From Litchfieldella anticariensis FP35 = DSM 16096 (lineage in GTDB: Bacteria; Pseudomonadota; Gammaproteobacteria; Pseudomonadales; Halomonadaceae), in contig NZ_KE332388.1 of NCBI RefSeq assembly GCF_000409775.1, forward strand, positions 309,462 through 373,461: a stretch of 64,000 nucleotides of DNA, read 5' to 3'. The position numbers and the translations under genes are program-made. Below, one piece after another: positions 9,871 through 19,333 of the stretch. The notes below the pieces were generated by a model. It was given only the letters and a program-made list of their open reading frames with translations, had not been told where the DNA came from and did not search any database. Position 1 is the first letter of the stretch; each line of letters begins with the position of its first letter.

Positions 9871-11084
9871 AACGTGCCATCGTTCTGGTTTTGGACTCCT
9901 TTGGCATCGGCGCCACACCGGATGCCGAGGCTTTCGGTGATGCCGGAGCCGATACTCTGGGTCATATCGCTGAGACTTGTGCTCGGGGGGAAGCCGACAT
10001 TGGCAGACAAGGCCCACTTTCGCTGCCCAACCTGGCCAGTCTGGGGCTTTTTCATGCCCACCATGCGAGCACTGGTAGCTGGGCACCAGGGGTTGAGGTA
10101 CCGGCCACCATCAATGGTGCTTATGGCCATGCCCGCGAACTTTCCTCGGGCAAGGACACCCCCTCTGGCCACTGGGAGATCGCGGGAGTACCGGTGCTGT
10201 TCGAATGGGGCTATTTCAAGGACAAGGAGGCGAGCTTTCCGCCCGAGTTGCTCGACGCACTGATTCGAGAAGCCGAACTGCCCGGGTTACTTGGCAATTG
10301 TCATGCTTCGGGTACCACGATCATCGAACGTCTCGGCGAAGAGCATGTGCACAGCGGCAAGCCAATCGTCTATACCTCCGCAGACTCGGTATTCCAGATA
10401 GCCGCGCATGAAGATACCTTTGGTCTCGAGCGCCTCTATCGGCTATGCGAGATCGCTCGGCGCCTACTCGAGCCTTACAATATCGGGCGGGTAATCGCTC
10501 GCCCCTTTACCGGGGAGAACGCCACGAGTTTCTCGCGGACCGCCAATCGGCGCGACTATTCGGTGGAACCGCCCTCACCCACGGTGTTGCAAAAGCTCGT
10601 CGACGAAAAAGGCGGTGACGTAGTGTCGATCGGCAAGATCGCCGACATCTACGCTCACTGCGGCATCACTCGAAAGGTCAAGGCCAGCGGCCACGACGCC
10701 CTGTTCGACGCCACCCTCGACGCCTTCGAGCAAGCCGGCGACAACACCCTGGTCATGACCAACTTCGTCGACTTCGATATGGTCTACGGCCATCGCCGCG
10801 ATATCGCCGGCTACGCCGCGGCACTGGAAGCCTTCGATGCACGCCTGCCGGAGTTGCTGGAACGCCTCGCACCAACCGATCTACTGATCATCACCGCCGA
10901 CCATGGCTGCGACCCAACCTGGCACGGCAGCGATCATACGCGGGAACATATTCCAGTATTGGCCATTGGCGGCGGGCTGCAGCCTGGTTCATTGGGCATG
11001 CGCGAGACCTTCGCCGATATCGGCCAGTCGCTGGCCAACCACTTCGCACTGAGCTCCATGGACTACGGCTGCAGTTTTTTGTGA
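9867..11084 (+). CDS. deoB: Phosphopentomutase
   Basis: Interconverts (deoxy)ribose-1-phosphate and (deoxy)ribose-5-phosphate, linking the phosphorylases to DeoC. The protein has 405 residues (E. coli 407) and the alkaline-phosphatase-like fold motifs: [13 protein letters not shown] with a metal-binding Asp at the N-terminus, [12 protein letters not shown] containing the phosphorylated Thr, and [19 protein letters not shown] with C-terminal metal ligands. The ATGA overlap with deoA supports the start. Confidence 0.95.
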   Translation: MKRAIVLVLDSFGIGATPDAEAFGDAGADTLGHIAETCARGEADIGRQGPLSLPNLASLGLFHAHHASTGSWAPGVEVPATINGAYGHARELSSGKDTPSGHWEIAGVPVLFEWGYFKDKEASFPPELLDALIREAELPGLLGNCHASGTTIIERLGEEHVHSGKPIVYTSADSVFQIAAHEDTFGLERLYRLCEIARRLLEPYNIGRVIARPFTGENATSFSRTANRRDYSVEPPSPTVLQKLVDEKGGDVVSIGKIADIYAHCGITRKVKASGHDALFDATLDAFEQAGDNTLVMTNFVDFDMVYGHRRDIAGYAAALEAFDARLPELLERLAPTDLLIITADHGCDPTWHGSDHTREHIPVLAIGGGLQPGSLGMRETFADIGQSLANHFALSSMDYGCSFL

Positions 11085-11121
11085 CACGACCCATTACTCA
11101 ATCGACAGGAGTCAGTTTCCC

Positions 11122-11856
11122 ATGGCGACGCCACATATTCAGGCAGATAAAGGCGATTTTGCCGATACCGTGTTGATGCCTGGCGACCCACTACGCGCAC
11201 AGTTCATCGCCGACACCTTTCTGACCGATGTCCGGGAAGTCAACCGGGTCCGCAACATGCTGGGCTTCACCGGCCGCTATCAGGGTCGCAAGATCTCGGT
11301 GATGGGCCACGGCATGGGCATTCCCTCAGTGTCCATCTATGCCAAGGAATTGATCACCGACTACGACGTCAAGACATTGATTCGTGTCGGTTCTTGCGGT
11401 GCGGTGCGCGACGATGTCAAGGTCCGCGACGTGGTAATTGGACTCGGTGCCAGCACCGATTCCAAGGTCAACCGCACGCGCTTCATGGGTCACGATTTCG
11501 CCGCCATTGCCGATTTCGACCTGGTCAGCCATGCGGTCAGCGTGGCCCGGGAGAGGCACATTCCACTCAAGGTCGGCAACCTGTTCTCGGCCGATTTGTT
11601 CTATTCGCCACAGCACGAGTTGTTCGAACTCATGAAGCGCTATGGCATCGTCGGCGTCGAGATGGAAGCTGCCGGACTATATGGCGTAGCAGCGGAATAC
11701 GGTGCCCGCGCGATGACCATCTGCACGGTGTCCGACCATATCCTGCGTGGCGAAGCACTGAGCTCGGACGAACGCCAGAATACGTTCAACGAGATGATGG
11801 AAGTGACGTTTGAAGCGATACTGCGTGACGATTCCACCAGTCGCAGCAAGGGTTGA
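11122..11856 (+). CDS. deoD: Purine nucleoside phosphorylase, DeoD type
   Basis: Phosphorolyses purine (deoxy)nucleosides to base plus pentose-1-phosphate. The 244 residues fit the hexameric bacterial type (E. coli 239). MATPHI supplies the subunit-crossing His5, MPGDPLRA binds phosphate, [10 protein letters not shown] binds ribose, and the purine-contacting Asp is in [11 protein letters not shown] 37-base gap with AGGAG precedes the ATG. It lies downstream of deoB in the same operon. Confidence 0.95.
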   Translation: MATPHIQADKGDFADTVLMPGDPLRAQFIADTFLTDVREVNRVRNMLGFTGRYQGRKISVMGHGMGIPSVSIYAKELITDYDVKTLIRVGSCGAVRDDVKVRDVVIGLGASTDSKVNRTRFMGHDFAAIADFDLVSHAVSVARERHIPLKVGNLFSADLFYSPQHELFELMKRYGIVGVEMEAAGLYGVAAEYGARAMTICTVSDHILRGEALSSDERQNTFNEMMEVTFEAILRDDSTSRSKG

Positions 11857-11859
11857 CCC

Positions 11860-12285
11860 ATGACATACCCGATCCCCAACGACATTCGCCAACGGCTTCT
11901 CGCCGTACGCGACAACGCCTACGTGCCCTACTCCCATCATCCGGTAGGCGCGGCATTGGAAAGTGGCAACGGCCAGATCTTCTATGGCTGCAACGTGGAA
12001 ATCGCCAACTACAAGGGGTTGTGTGCCGAAGCCTCGGCCATCGCCGCCATGGTGTCCAGCGGCCAACAAACCATCACGGCACTTTACGTGATCGGCCCTG
12101 GCGAGCACCTATGCACGCCATGCGGCGATTGCCGCCAACGAATCCGCGAATTCGCCTCGCCGGAGACGCAAATCCATGTGCTCGATGCACAGGGCGAATG
12201 GCTCAAGAGCTATAGCATGGACGAACTGCTGCCTGACTCCTTCGGGCCTGAGAACCTCGGCCAGTCCTCGCCAATGCGACCTTGA
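11860..12285 (+). CDS. cdd: Cytidine deaminase
   Basis: Deaminates cytidine and deoxycytidine to uridine and deoxyuridine so they can enter the phosphorylase route. The 141-residue protein is the short homotetrameric form. Zinc ligands and the catalytic Glu are visible as Cys55-Ala-Glu57, Cys88 and Cys91 (PCGDCRQ). It starts three bases after the deoD stop and appears to be the last operon gene; an imperfect hairpin follows at 12331-12376. Confidence 0.94.
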   Translation: MTYPIPNDIRQRLLAVRDNAYVPYSHHPVGAALESGNGQIFYGCNVEIANYKGLCAEASAIAAMVSSGQQTITALYVIGPGEHLCTPCGDCRQRIREFASPETQIHVLDAQGEWLKSYSMDELLPDSFGPENLGQSSPMRP

Positions 12286-12330
12286 GACGACAGGCGCTAT
12301 CGCCCCCTCCTGCTCCCGTCCTAAAGCCCG

Positions 12331-12376
12331 GCCAGAGAACGCCGATACTTTATGGGACTTGCCTTCGTTCTCCGGC
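12331..12376 (+). terminator. Possible hairpin at the end of the deo operon
   Basis: GCCAGAGAACG (12331-12341) can pair with CGTTCTCCGGC (12366-12376), with one A-C mismatch and a 24-base loop. No T-run follows, so termination is doubtful; it may be an mRNA 3'-end structure. Confidence 0.3.
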
Positions 12377-12435
12377 GGGGCGACCATTGCTAGCGCTAGC
12401 CACAACAACAGAGATACCTGTCGCGGAGCCAGGGA

Positions 12436-13287
12436 ATGCCCATCGCTCGGTTTTCACCCTTCGAACTGCTGCTATTGAAGAGCCGCAACCAGGCCGACAC
12501 CGCGGGCCTGTTGCTGTTGGCTTGGGTGTTGGCCAGCAAGGGACATCTTGCCGATGCCGACCGACGGCGCCTGACTGAACTGGCACGTGATTTCCGGCAT
12601 GGTCATGAGCTCGAGCCAATCATCGAGATCGCCGCACAGCAGGATCTAGGCGCCATTCAACTGGCTGCCGAGGTAATGCAAAAGGACTGCTGCGGCGAAC
12701 AGGCCTACCCCTTCCTGCGCCAGGTCATCGCCCTGGCGGTGGCCGACGGCAAGTTGGCGAGCGCTCACCACCATATCCTGCGCTTTCTGGCCGATCTGCT
12801 GGGCGTTTCGCCTTCCGAGTTCGCTCAGTTGTTTGCTGAAGTCGCCGGCAAGGAGTTTGCCAATCCCGACGATCCCAGCCGCACCGGCTACTGGCAAGCC
12901 AAGGAGCGTCATCGCCAACAGCAGGAGCACCAGCAGCAAGAACGCCAGCGCAGCCAAGACCGGCACTCTCGTGAACGGCACTCTCATGAGCGATACTCTT
13001 CCGGTCAACAGCATCACCAGCGCTCGGGAACGGGCGGCTCCCAGCGACAGCATCGCCACCACTCGACACAAGAGCCACCACCCGGTGACCGAACCCGACG
13101 CGCGTTGGCAATTTTGGGTCTGGAACCGGGTGCCAGCCGCAGCGAGATTCGCAAGGCCTATCGCCGACTGGCACAACTCCATCACCCAGACCGATTCTTC
13201 GCCGAAGGAGAGGCGATGGTGGCCAACGCTTCGATGCGCTTTCAGAAGATCAAGAAGGCCTATGACTACTTGATGCAGGCAAGCTGA
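12436..13287 (+). CDS. TerB-like plus C-terminal J-domain protein
   Basis: A 283-residue co-chaperone-like protein. Residues 1-150 are helical and resemble the TerB/DjlA-type domain (FLRQVIALAVADGKLASAHHHILRFLADLLGVS). Residues about 155-215 form a low-complexity Gln/His/Arg/Ser linker. Residues 218-283 are a J domain with the HPD motif (LAQLHHPDRFF) that would stimulate DnaK ATPase. Unlike DjlA there is no N-terminal transmembrane helix. It follows cdd after 150 bases and is followed five bases later by a second J-like gene, so the two probably act together. Function is unknown beyond Hsp70 partnership. Confidence 0.75.
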   Translation: MPIARFSPFELLLLKSRNQADTAGLLLLAWVLASKGHLADADRRRLTELARDFRHGHELEPIIEIAAQQDLGAIQLAAEVMQKDCCGEQAYPFLRQVIALAVADGKLASAHHHILRFLADLLGVSPSEFAQLFAEVAGKEFANPDDPSRTGYWQAKERHRQQQEHQQQERQRSQDRHSRERHSHERYSSGQQHHQRSGTGGSQRQHRHHSTQEPPPGDRTRRALAILGLEPGASRSEIRKAYRRLAQLHHPDRFFAEGEAMVANASMRFQKIKKAYDYLMQAS

Positions 13288-13292
13288 ACACT

Positions 13293-13709
13293 ATGCGCGA
13301 CCTCTACAAACGTCTGGGCATCACCCCCCAAGCCTCCGACAGCGATATCGCCACGGCCATCGAGGCCTGCGAACATACGGCTCTGAAAGCCGATGCGCGT
13401 ACGGTACTAAGTGTGAAGTCGCGCCGCGAAGAGTATGACGCCCTGCATGCTACGCTGTGCGACATTGGACTACTGCGGGCACGGCTCGGCCTCACTCACG
13501 GTCGTTACTGGCAGGACAGCGTGGCCAATGACTTCTCGTTGCCGCCGGACAACACCTGCTCGCAACACGACGAGTTGATCGGCCGCGTGACCCACGCCGT
13601 AACGCTACACAATCGCTGGCAGCGCTGGCGCGGGCCTTGGTCGATGGCTGGCCTGCTGGCCGTTGGCATCATGCTGGGGATAGCGCTCTGCCATCTATTG
13701 TTGCGATAG
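13293..13709 (+). CDS. Small tail-anchored J-like protein without HPD
   Basis: A 138-residue protein. The N-terminus (MRDLYKRLGITPQASDSDIATAIEA, then SRREEYDALHATL) follows the helix pattern of a J domain but lacks the HPD tripeptide, so it should not stimulate Hsp70 by itself. A hydrophobic segment near the C-terminus (about 115-137, SMAGLLAVGIMLGIALCHLLL) suggests tail anchoring in the inner membrane. It begins five bases after the TerB/J-domain gene, probably in one operon. Its 3' end overlaps the convergent dehydrogenase gene by 41 bases. I do not recognise a named family. Confidence 0.6.
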   Translation: MRDLYKRLGITPQASDSDIATAIEACEHTALKADARTVLSVKSRREEYDALHATLCDIGLLRARLGLTHGRYWQDSVANDFSLPPDNTCSQHDELIGRVTHAVTLHNRWQRWRGPWSMAGLLAVGIMLGIALCHLLLR

Positions 13710-14745
13710 CCACGCTGTGATCCTGCTCATCAGCCAGGAAACAGGCATCCAGCACCCTTTGTAGTGCAGCACCGCGTGCAAAGTCGGGCTGGTCGTTGTG
13801 GCCGCTCACGATACCGGTGATGAAACGCTGGTAAATGCTCGGCGTCGGCGGACACTCAACCGATGTCCATTTCGCCTGATGCACATCGTCGTCAAAGCAA
13901 GTCAGTACCCTATCCCGTGCATCGTCAAGTACTACACTCACCGCCCCCTTGTCACCATACACGCTTAGCTTCAGCGAATTGAGATGCCCGGTGGCCCAGC
14001 GCGTGGCCTGCACGGTTCCCAGTGCGCCACCCTCGAACTCGACACGCATCAGAGCACTATCGTTGGCGTCTAGACCGTAATCGCCGATCCGATCCCCAGG
14101 GGCCTTGTCGAAGCACTTGAGCTGGCAGTTGACCCGCGTGATATCGCCTACCGGGAAGCTGGCGAAATCGAGGATGTGCACCCCGACGTCACCCAGTACG
14201 CCCTTGCTGCCATGTGCCTCGGACAACCGCCACAGCCACTGACTGTCGCTATCCCAGCGGCCCCAGGCATGACTCACCAGCCAGCTCTGCAGGTAGCTGG
14301 CATCGACATGCATCACCCGACCGATAGCGCCGGAAGCGATCAAATCGCGAGCGTGCTGGATCGCTGGGGCATCGCGGTAGCTCAGGTTGATCATGTTGAT
14401 CACCCCAGCACGACGCGCGGCTTCCGCCATTTCCTCGGCGTCGGCGGCATTGGTGGCCAGGGGTTTCTCGCACAGAATATGCTTGCCGGCGGCGATGGCG
14501 GCCAGTGACGTTACCTTATGGGCGCCGTCGGGAGTGACATTGGCCACCGCCTGGATGTCGTCACGCGCCAGCATTGCCGCGAGGTCGGTAGATACTTCGG
14601 CAATGCCGTGCTGCTCGGCGAAGGCACGCGCCTTATCGCCATCCAGATCGCAGACCGCCACCACCTCGACGCCCTCGATCGCCTTGAAATGCTTGGCATG
14701 TTCGCCGGCCATGCTACCGGCACCGATGATCGCGAGTTTGATCAT
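13669..14745 (-). CDS. Gfo/Idh/MocA-family oxidoreductase
   Basis: A 358-residue NAD(P)-dependent sugar or polyol dehydrogenase. The Rossmann motif is at the N-terminus (LAIIGAGSMAGEHAKHF) and the signature CEKPLATN is at about 94-101. DVGVHILDF carries the conserved catalytic-region His. The substrate is not readable from sequence. Its start overlaps the stop of the upstream ThuA gene by one base, so the two form an operon, and such Gfo/ThuA pairs often handle disaccharide or inositol-like sugars. Control is likely by the adjacent LacI protein. Confidence 0.85.
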   Translation of the reverse strand: MIKLAIIGAGSMAGEHAKHFKAIEGVEVVAVCDLDGDKARAFAEQHGIAEVSTDLAAMLARDDIQAVANVTPDGAHKVTSLAAIAAGKHILCEKPLATNAADAEEMAEAARRAGVINMINLSYRDAPAIQHARDLIASGAIGRVMHVDASYLQSWLVSHAWGRWDSDSQWLWRLSEAHGSKGVLGDVGVHILDFASFPVGDITRVNCQLKCFDKAPGDRIGDYGLDANDSALMRVEFEGGALGTVQATRWATGHLNSLKLSVYGDKGAVSVVLDDARDRVLTCFDDDVHQAKWTSVECPPTPSIYQRFITGIVSGHNDQPDFARGAALQRVLDACFLADEQDHSVAIATIDGRALSPA

Positions 14746-15524
14746 TAGCGGAATCCCTCCTCTCCTGGCTTGTGCAAGCCTTCTCCCTTGGCCGTCACCG
14801 GGTTCGGCGCTCGTTCCGGCGGCACATTGGGACAGCTGTCAATCCAGCGCGATCCCTCGGGACGCGCCCACTTCACGGCGTTTTTCAGCACCCGGCGGAC
14901 CTGCTCGTCGTAGTAGATGGGATAGGTTTCGTGTCCGGGACGGAAGTAGAAGATCTTGCCGTTGCCGCGCTTGTAGGTCAGCCCCGAACGGAATACTTCA
15001 CCGCCCTCGAAGGCACTGATGAAGATCACCTCATCAGGATTGGGTACCGCAAATGGCTCACCATACATCTCGGTGTGCGGCAGCTCGATGTAATCCCCCA
15101 GCCCCTGGACGATGGGATGGCCAGGATTGACCACCCACAACCGCTCGCGCTCGCCGGCTTCCCGCCACTTCAGTGAACAGGTGGTCCCCATCAGGCGCTT
15201 GAATATCTTCGCGTAATGGCCGGAGTGCAGCACCAGCAGCCCCATACCCTGCAGCACCCGTTCCTGCACCCGGTCGACGATCTCATCGCGCACCTCGCCG
15301 TGGGCGGCATGCCCCCACCACAGCAATACCTCGGTGTTCTCCAACACGTCCTCGGTGAGGCCGTGCTCGGGGTCCTGCAGCGTCACCGAGCGAGCCTCGA
15401 TCTCGGGGTCTTCGTTCAGAGCGGCAGCAATACAGGCATGCATGCCATCGGGATAGATTCGGGCAACCACTTCGTTGGTCTGTTCATGCACATTTTCTCC
15501 CCAAACGGTGACCTTGAGTGTCAT
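14745..15524 (-). CDS. ThuA-like sugar utilisation protein
   Basis: A 259-residue protein of the ThuA family, which has a class-I glutamine-amidotransferase-like fold and is linked to trehalose/sucrose or keto-sugar metabolism in rhizobia. Visible landmarks are [15 protein letters not shown] at the N-terminus, [32 protein letters not shown] and [13 protein letters not shown]. It is the first gene of a two-gene operon with the Gfo/Idh/MocA enzyme. Two LacI-type operators lie 70-102 bases upstream, so induction by a sugar is expected. Confidence 0.82.
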   Translation of the reverse strand: MTLKVTVWGENVHEQTNEVVARIYPDGMHACIAAALNEDPEIEARSVTLQDPEHGLTEDVLENTEVLLWWGHAAHGEVRDEIVDRVQERVLQGMGLLVLHSGHYAKIFKRLMGTTCSLKWREAGERERLWVVNPGHPIVQGLGDYIELPHTEMYGEPFAVPNPDEVIFISAFEGGEVFRSGLTYKRGNGKIFYFRPGHETYPIYYDEQVRRVLKNAVKWARPEGSRWIDSCPNVPPERAPNPVTAKGEGLHKPGEEGFR

Positions 15525-15593
15525 CGCGACTCTCCTTTCAGGGTGATTGATGGATATATCGTATGCTTTGCTTGATAGCCGATATCGTGGAAA

Positions 15594-15605
15594 GTAAACG
15601 CTTAC
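15594..15605. promoter_or_regulatory. LacI-family operator, copy 1
   Basis: GTAAACGCTTAC, a near-perfect dyad with a central CG typical of LacI-family sites. It is upstream of the ThuA gene and downstream of the LacI gene. Confidence 0.7.
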
Positions 15606-15614
15606 GCATTGAGA

Positions 15615-15626
15615 GTAAACGTTTAC
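15615..15626. promoter_or_regulatory. LacI-family operator, copy 2
   Basis: GTAAACGTTTAC, a perfect 12-bp palindrome centred 21 bp (two helical turns) from copy 1, so two dimers could bind on the same DNA face. Confidence 0.75.
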
Positions 15627-15741
15627 CCATAACTTTTCACGTCAATCCAACCAAAGTATGGGAAGGCAAACCATATGCCGATAATGGCCATTGGTGCGAA
15701 AAACAGACGCTTGGTGGTTCTCTGTCGTGAATGCGGGCAGC

Positions 15742-16734
15742 TCAGCTCGTTTGGCGTGGAACCAGAACGACCGGCAACGTGACATGGCGAGGGGAAGCAC
15801 CGGCGATGGCATCGCCCAGCAGGCTCACCGCTTCGCTGGCGATCTGACCGATATCCTGGCGTACCGTGGTCAGTTGGGCAGCCAGAGTCGGCAGATCATC
15901 GAAGCCGGTCACCGCTACCTGCTCGGGTACAGCAATGCCATGATCGTCCAATGCAGCCAAGCAGCCCAAGGCCAGTTCGTCCTTGTCACAAACGACGGCG
16001 TCGAAGTCTGGTGGCCCCTGCAGCAGCAAACGGGTGAGATGGCGATAAGCGGTCAACCCCGGGTCGTAGTTGAAGGGCACGCTGATGCGAAAGTCGGGCA
16101 GCCCTGTCTCAACCAGCGCCTGCAGGTAACCCTTGAGACGATGTTGGTTATGGGGCCATTGCAGATCGTCGCCCATATAGGCGATCTTGCGACGCCCTGT
16201 CTCGATCAAATGCCGAGTGGCAAGGTAAATACCATGTTGATCGTCCGGGGCCACTGAGAAACTTCCTGCCTGTCGTTCACCGATTCTCACGAACGGTATC
16301 CCGTGGCGGGCAAGCCATGTCGGTCGATCGTCGTCCGGCATGCTGCATAACAGGATCGCCGACCCCGCACGCTGCGATAACGACTCGGTCTCGTCGTGGT
16401 GGAAGAAGACCGGCACCATGCCTTGGCGATGCAAGGCCAGCGTCAAGTGCTGATAGATCAAGGTGTAATAGGGGCGCAGCTCGATATCCTGGCGACCGAG
16501 GGAAATACCCACCACGGCATTCTTGCCACTGATCAAGGCTCGTGCCGCAGCACTGGGTTGGTAATGGATGTCACGGCTGATCTGCAGGATGTGCTGACGA
16601 AGCTTGTCGCTGATCCCCGGCTTGCCGTTCAAGGCGCGGCTCACCGAGGCGATCGATACTCCCGCTGCCTTGGCGATTTCATGGATGGTGGCACTTTTCG
16701 CCGGCTGGCCCGGAACATCAGGGTGTCTGGTCAT
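15742..16734 (-). CDS. LacI-family transcriptional regulator
   Basis: A 330-residue repressor. The helix-turn-helix and hinge are at the N-terminus (ATIHEIAKAAGVSIASVSRALNG, about 15-37; the hinge includes YQPSAAARALISGK). The periplasmic-binding-protein-like effector domain covers about 70-325 and contains VVCDKDELALGCLAAL and VAVTGFDDLP. The gene lies directly upstream of the ThuA/Gfo operon on the same strand, with the twin GTAAACG operators between them. Those are the likely targets; the inducer is unknown. Confidence 0.88.
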   Translation of the reverse strand: MTRHPDVPGQPAKSATIHEIAKAAGVSIASVSRALNGKPGISDKLRQHILQISRDIHYQPSAAARALISGKNAVVGISLGRQDIELRPYYTLIYQHLTLALHRQGMVPVFFHHDETESLSQRAGSAILLCSMPDDDRPTWLARHGIPFVRIGERQAGSFSVAPDDQHGIYLATRHLIETGRRKIAYMGDDLQWPHNQHRLKGYLQALVETGLPDFRISVPFNYDPGLTAYRHLTRLLLQGPPDFDAVVCDKDELALGCLAALDDHGIAVPEQVAVTGFDDLPTLAAQLTTVRQDIGQIASEAVSLLGDAIAGASPRHVTLPVVLVPRQTS

Positions 16735-16868
16735 TGGCGAATGCCATGCATGTTACGAGAGAGTGCCACGATTGTGCCCGATTTCCCCTCTCCTTGCAGC
16801 TTGAAAGCGGCGTTGCTGCCGCTTGATGGTCACACCGCATCACTCTCGTCCGATGATCGGCCGAAAGG

Positions 16869-19226
16869 CTAGTCCTGGGATGGCGAAGCATCCGGCGAGC
16901 CACCGCTACGACTGGTATCCCCCTCCGGATCGGCGATACCGGCTTCACCCAATGCGCGGCCAGAGGTATCTCGGTCATCAGACGCGGTGTCCTTCCTCTC
17001 TTGCCCGGTGCGGTTTTCCATCTGAATGGACATGCGTGGCATGGCCATGTCCATCCCAGCAGCTTCCATACGCTGTTTGAGACGCAGATTGAAGGCGCGT
17101 GCTACGTCCCACTGCTTCACCGGTGCCGTACGCATGTGCATGCGCAGCACTGCCGCGCCTTCTTCGAAGCTTTCGATACCCTGCATCTCCAGTGGCGACC
17201 AGATGTGATGGCGCATCATCGGGTCCTGGCGCAGTTCTTCGGCAACTTCACGCATCAGGGTGATGGCATCGTCGATCTTGATGCCATGGGGAATACGCAC
17301 GCGCATCAGGGCAATGCCAAATTGCCGGGACATGTTGTGGATCGAGTTGATCTGGCTGAAGGTGATGGTATGCACGATGCCGTCGATATCGCGTAGTCGC
17401 ACAGTACGTAGCGTCAAACCTTCGACCGTGCCCATATACCCGCCAAGATCGACGAAGTCGTCGATGGCCAGCGAATCCTCGATCAGGATGAACATGCCAG
17501 TGATCAGGTCCTGCACCAACGTCTGGGCACCAAAGCCGACAGCTAGCCCGATGACACCGGCGCCGGCAAGTAACGGCGTGACGTTGACCCCCAGGTTGGC
17601 CAGGCCGACGATAGCGGCAATGATCACGATGGTGGCGAAAATGACGTTACGAATCAGCGGTGTGATAGTCTGCACTCGCGCGCTGTTGACCCGCCCGCCG
17701 CGTGCTCGTGCCGACGACATCAGCGCCCGATGAATGGCGGTATCGGCAAAGATCCACGCCAACCAGGCCAGCAGCACGGTGAACCCAATAGCCAACAGAG
17801 CCTGGCCGATCTGTGCACTGGCCACCCCTTGGCGACCGATGCCAATCAACGAACCACCCCAGACTTGCAGCGACAACTCGGCGAAAACGAACCAGCACAG
17901 CAGGTGTGAGAGCGCATAACCGAATCGCTCCAGCCGCTTGCGATATTGCGACATGCGCTTGCGTCGCCCCAAGGCTTCGCTGTTACGTCGAATCAAACCG
18001 GTGACTACCAGCGTCACCACCAGCAAGGCAGCGGAGATGATCGAGCGTGTCAGGGCTCCACCGGCATCCCCCATCGAGACGAAAATCGCCACCAGCGATG
18101 CCCCTACCAGCAACAGGGCCGGTATGTGCCATAGCCTGCCCAGCACACAGACCAGTTCATCGAAGGTATTGGCCTGTTTGCGCTGTGAGTAGGGACGATT
18201 GCAGATCAAATGCTTGATGGGGCGCTTGAAACGCAGCACGAAGGCTCCGGCGATCAAGGCCGCCAGGACATTGGCCAGTATCGAGAGAAAGCCAGCCAAG
18301 TTGTCACCGAGTAATGCGATCAACCGGCTGGAATCCAAGGCATCGGCCAAGGCCACCAGTGCCCCGATCACGAACAGGCGACGTACACCACGCCGTCGCA
18401 GATAGGCCACGGCGACATAGCGGTGACCGCGAGAGAATACTGAAATGACCACCTCGCAGACCACCGACAGCAAACGCCCACAAAAGGCGATATAAGCGAC
18501 TACCAGCCCCAGGCTACGCCCGGGGCCCGGCTCGATGAACTGCGCCAAGGCCAGCATCAGGGCAAAGGCAAGCAACCAGGGCAGCAGGCGTCGTACGAAA
18601 TGTATGCCGAGCAACCAGGCGCGTGGCTCGCGGGGTAATTGCAGTGGCCACCCCTGGCGCTGCGCAATCAGGCGCCCTCCCAGGATCAGGAAAGCCAACA
18701 CGCCAACCCACAGCGATAGCATGACCGAGGCCTCGAAGATCACGCGTACCACGTCGGCCCATCCTGCCTCGCTGACGATCGCAACCGCTTCCTGCCACGC
18801 CTGGTTGAAATGACGCTGCCAGTCATCCAACGGTGACTGGCCGGCCTCGGCTTGCTCACCAAAATCGCTGAGGGTATCGGCCAGGGCGCCAAGCAACCCT
18901 TGATGTATCGGCGGCTCCTCTTCTTCCACCTGTGCCGTAGCGTTTCGCAATTCCTTGAGGCGCTCTAGCAGCGCACTACGACGTTCGGAGTTTTCCAGAG
19001 TGGCGATCACTTCATCGAGCGACTGCCGCAACGACTCGGGGTCGGGCTTCGGCCCCTGCTGTTGCTCGCTACCCGATTGTTGGTTCCCCGTCAGGTCGGG
19101 GAGCGACAGTGATTGGGCCTCCACCCCCGCGACCAACGATAGCGACAAGCACAAACCAAGTAGCAAATGGAGCAAGTGACGGATACCGATACGCCATGAG
19201 CAAGCATATGAAAGCGTCTGAAACAT
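16869..19226 (-). CDS. Large MscS-family mechanosensitive channel
   Basis: A 785-residue inner-membrane channel of the MscS superfamily, of the long multi-helix type (YbiO/MscK-like). After a signal-like segment (LLLGLCLSLSLVAGVEAQ) there is a periplasmic Gln/Glu-rich region to about residue 150. Many transmembrane helices follow, then the pore-lining helix (AGAGVIGLAVGFGAQTLVQDLITG) and the beta domain (VDLGGYMGTVEGLTLRTVRLRD). The tail (about 720-785) is charged and disordered. It would release solutes at hypo-osmotic shock, fitting a halophile. The ATG at 19226 has GGGAGA upstream; an in-frame start 13 codons earlier is weaker. Confidence 0.87.
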   Translation of the reverse strand: MFQTLSYACSWRIGIRHLLHLLLGLCLSLSLVAGVEAQSLSLPDLTGNQQSGSEQQQGPKPDPESLRQSLDEVIATLENSERRSALLERLKELRNATAQVEEEEPPIHQGLLGALADTLSDFGEQAEAGQSPLDDWQRHFNQAWQEAVAIVSEAGWADVVRVIFEASVMLSLWVGVLAFLILGGRLIAQRQGWPLQLPREPRAWLLGIHFVRRLLPWLLAFALMLALAQFIEPGPGRSLGLVVAYIAFCGRLLSVVCEVVISVFSRGHRYVAVAYLRRRGVRRLFVIGALVALADALDSSRLIALLGDNLAGFLSILANVLAALIAGAFVLRFKRPIKHLICNRPYSQRKQANTFDELVCVLGRLWHIPALLLVGASLVAIFVSMGDAGGALTRSIISAALLVVTLVVTGLIRRNSEALGRRKRMSQYRKRLERFGYALSHLLCWFVFAELSLQVWGGSLIGIGRQGVASAQIGQALLAIGFTVLLAWLAWIFADTAIHRALMSSARARGGRVNSARVQTITPLIRNVIFATIVIIAAIVGLANLGVNVTPLLAGAGVIGLAVGFGAQTLVQDLITGMFILIEDSLAIDDFVDLGGYMGTVEGLTLRTVRLRDIDGIVHTITFSQINSIHNMSRQFGIALMRVRIPHGIKIDDAITLMREVAEELRQDPMMRHHIWSPLEMQGIESFEEGAAVLRMHMRTAPVKQWDVARAFNLRLKQRMEAAGMDMAMPRMSIQMENRTGQERKDTASDDRDTSGRALGEAGIADPEGDTSRSGGSPDASPSQD

Positions 19227-19333
19227 GAGGTCTCCCGAAGCGGCGCGCAAAGTCAGAGTCTTCACGAGGCAACGAACAGGGTACAGTACACGGCTCTCGT
19301 CACCATCTTTTCAGGACAAGGACGCGTCGCACC

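Noticed and set aside
12391..12402. GCTAGCGCTAGC palindrome before the TerB/J-domain gene
   Set aside because: Perfect but made of restriction-site-like repeats, seen once; no regulator or partner site supports it as an operator.
12900..13080. Repetitive-looking DNA suggestive of a repeat array
   Set aside because: It is the coding sequence of a Gln/His/Arg/Ser-rich linker in the J-domain protein, not a CRISPR or tandem array; no regular repeat-spacer pattern is seen anywhere in the window.
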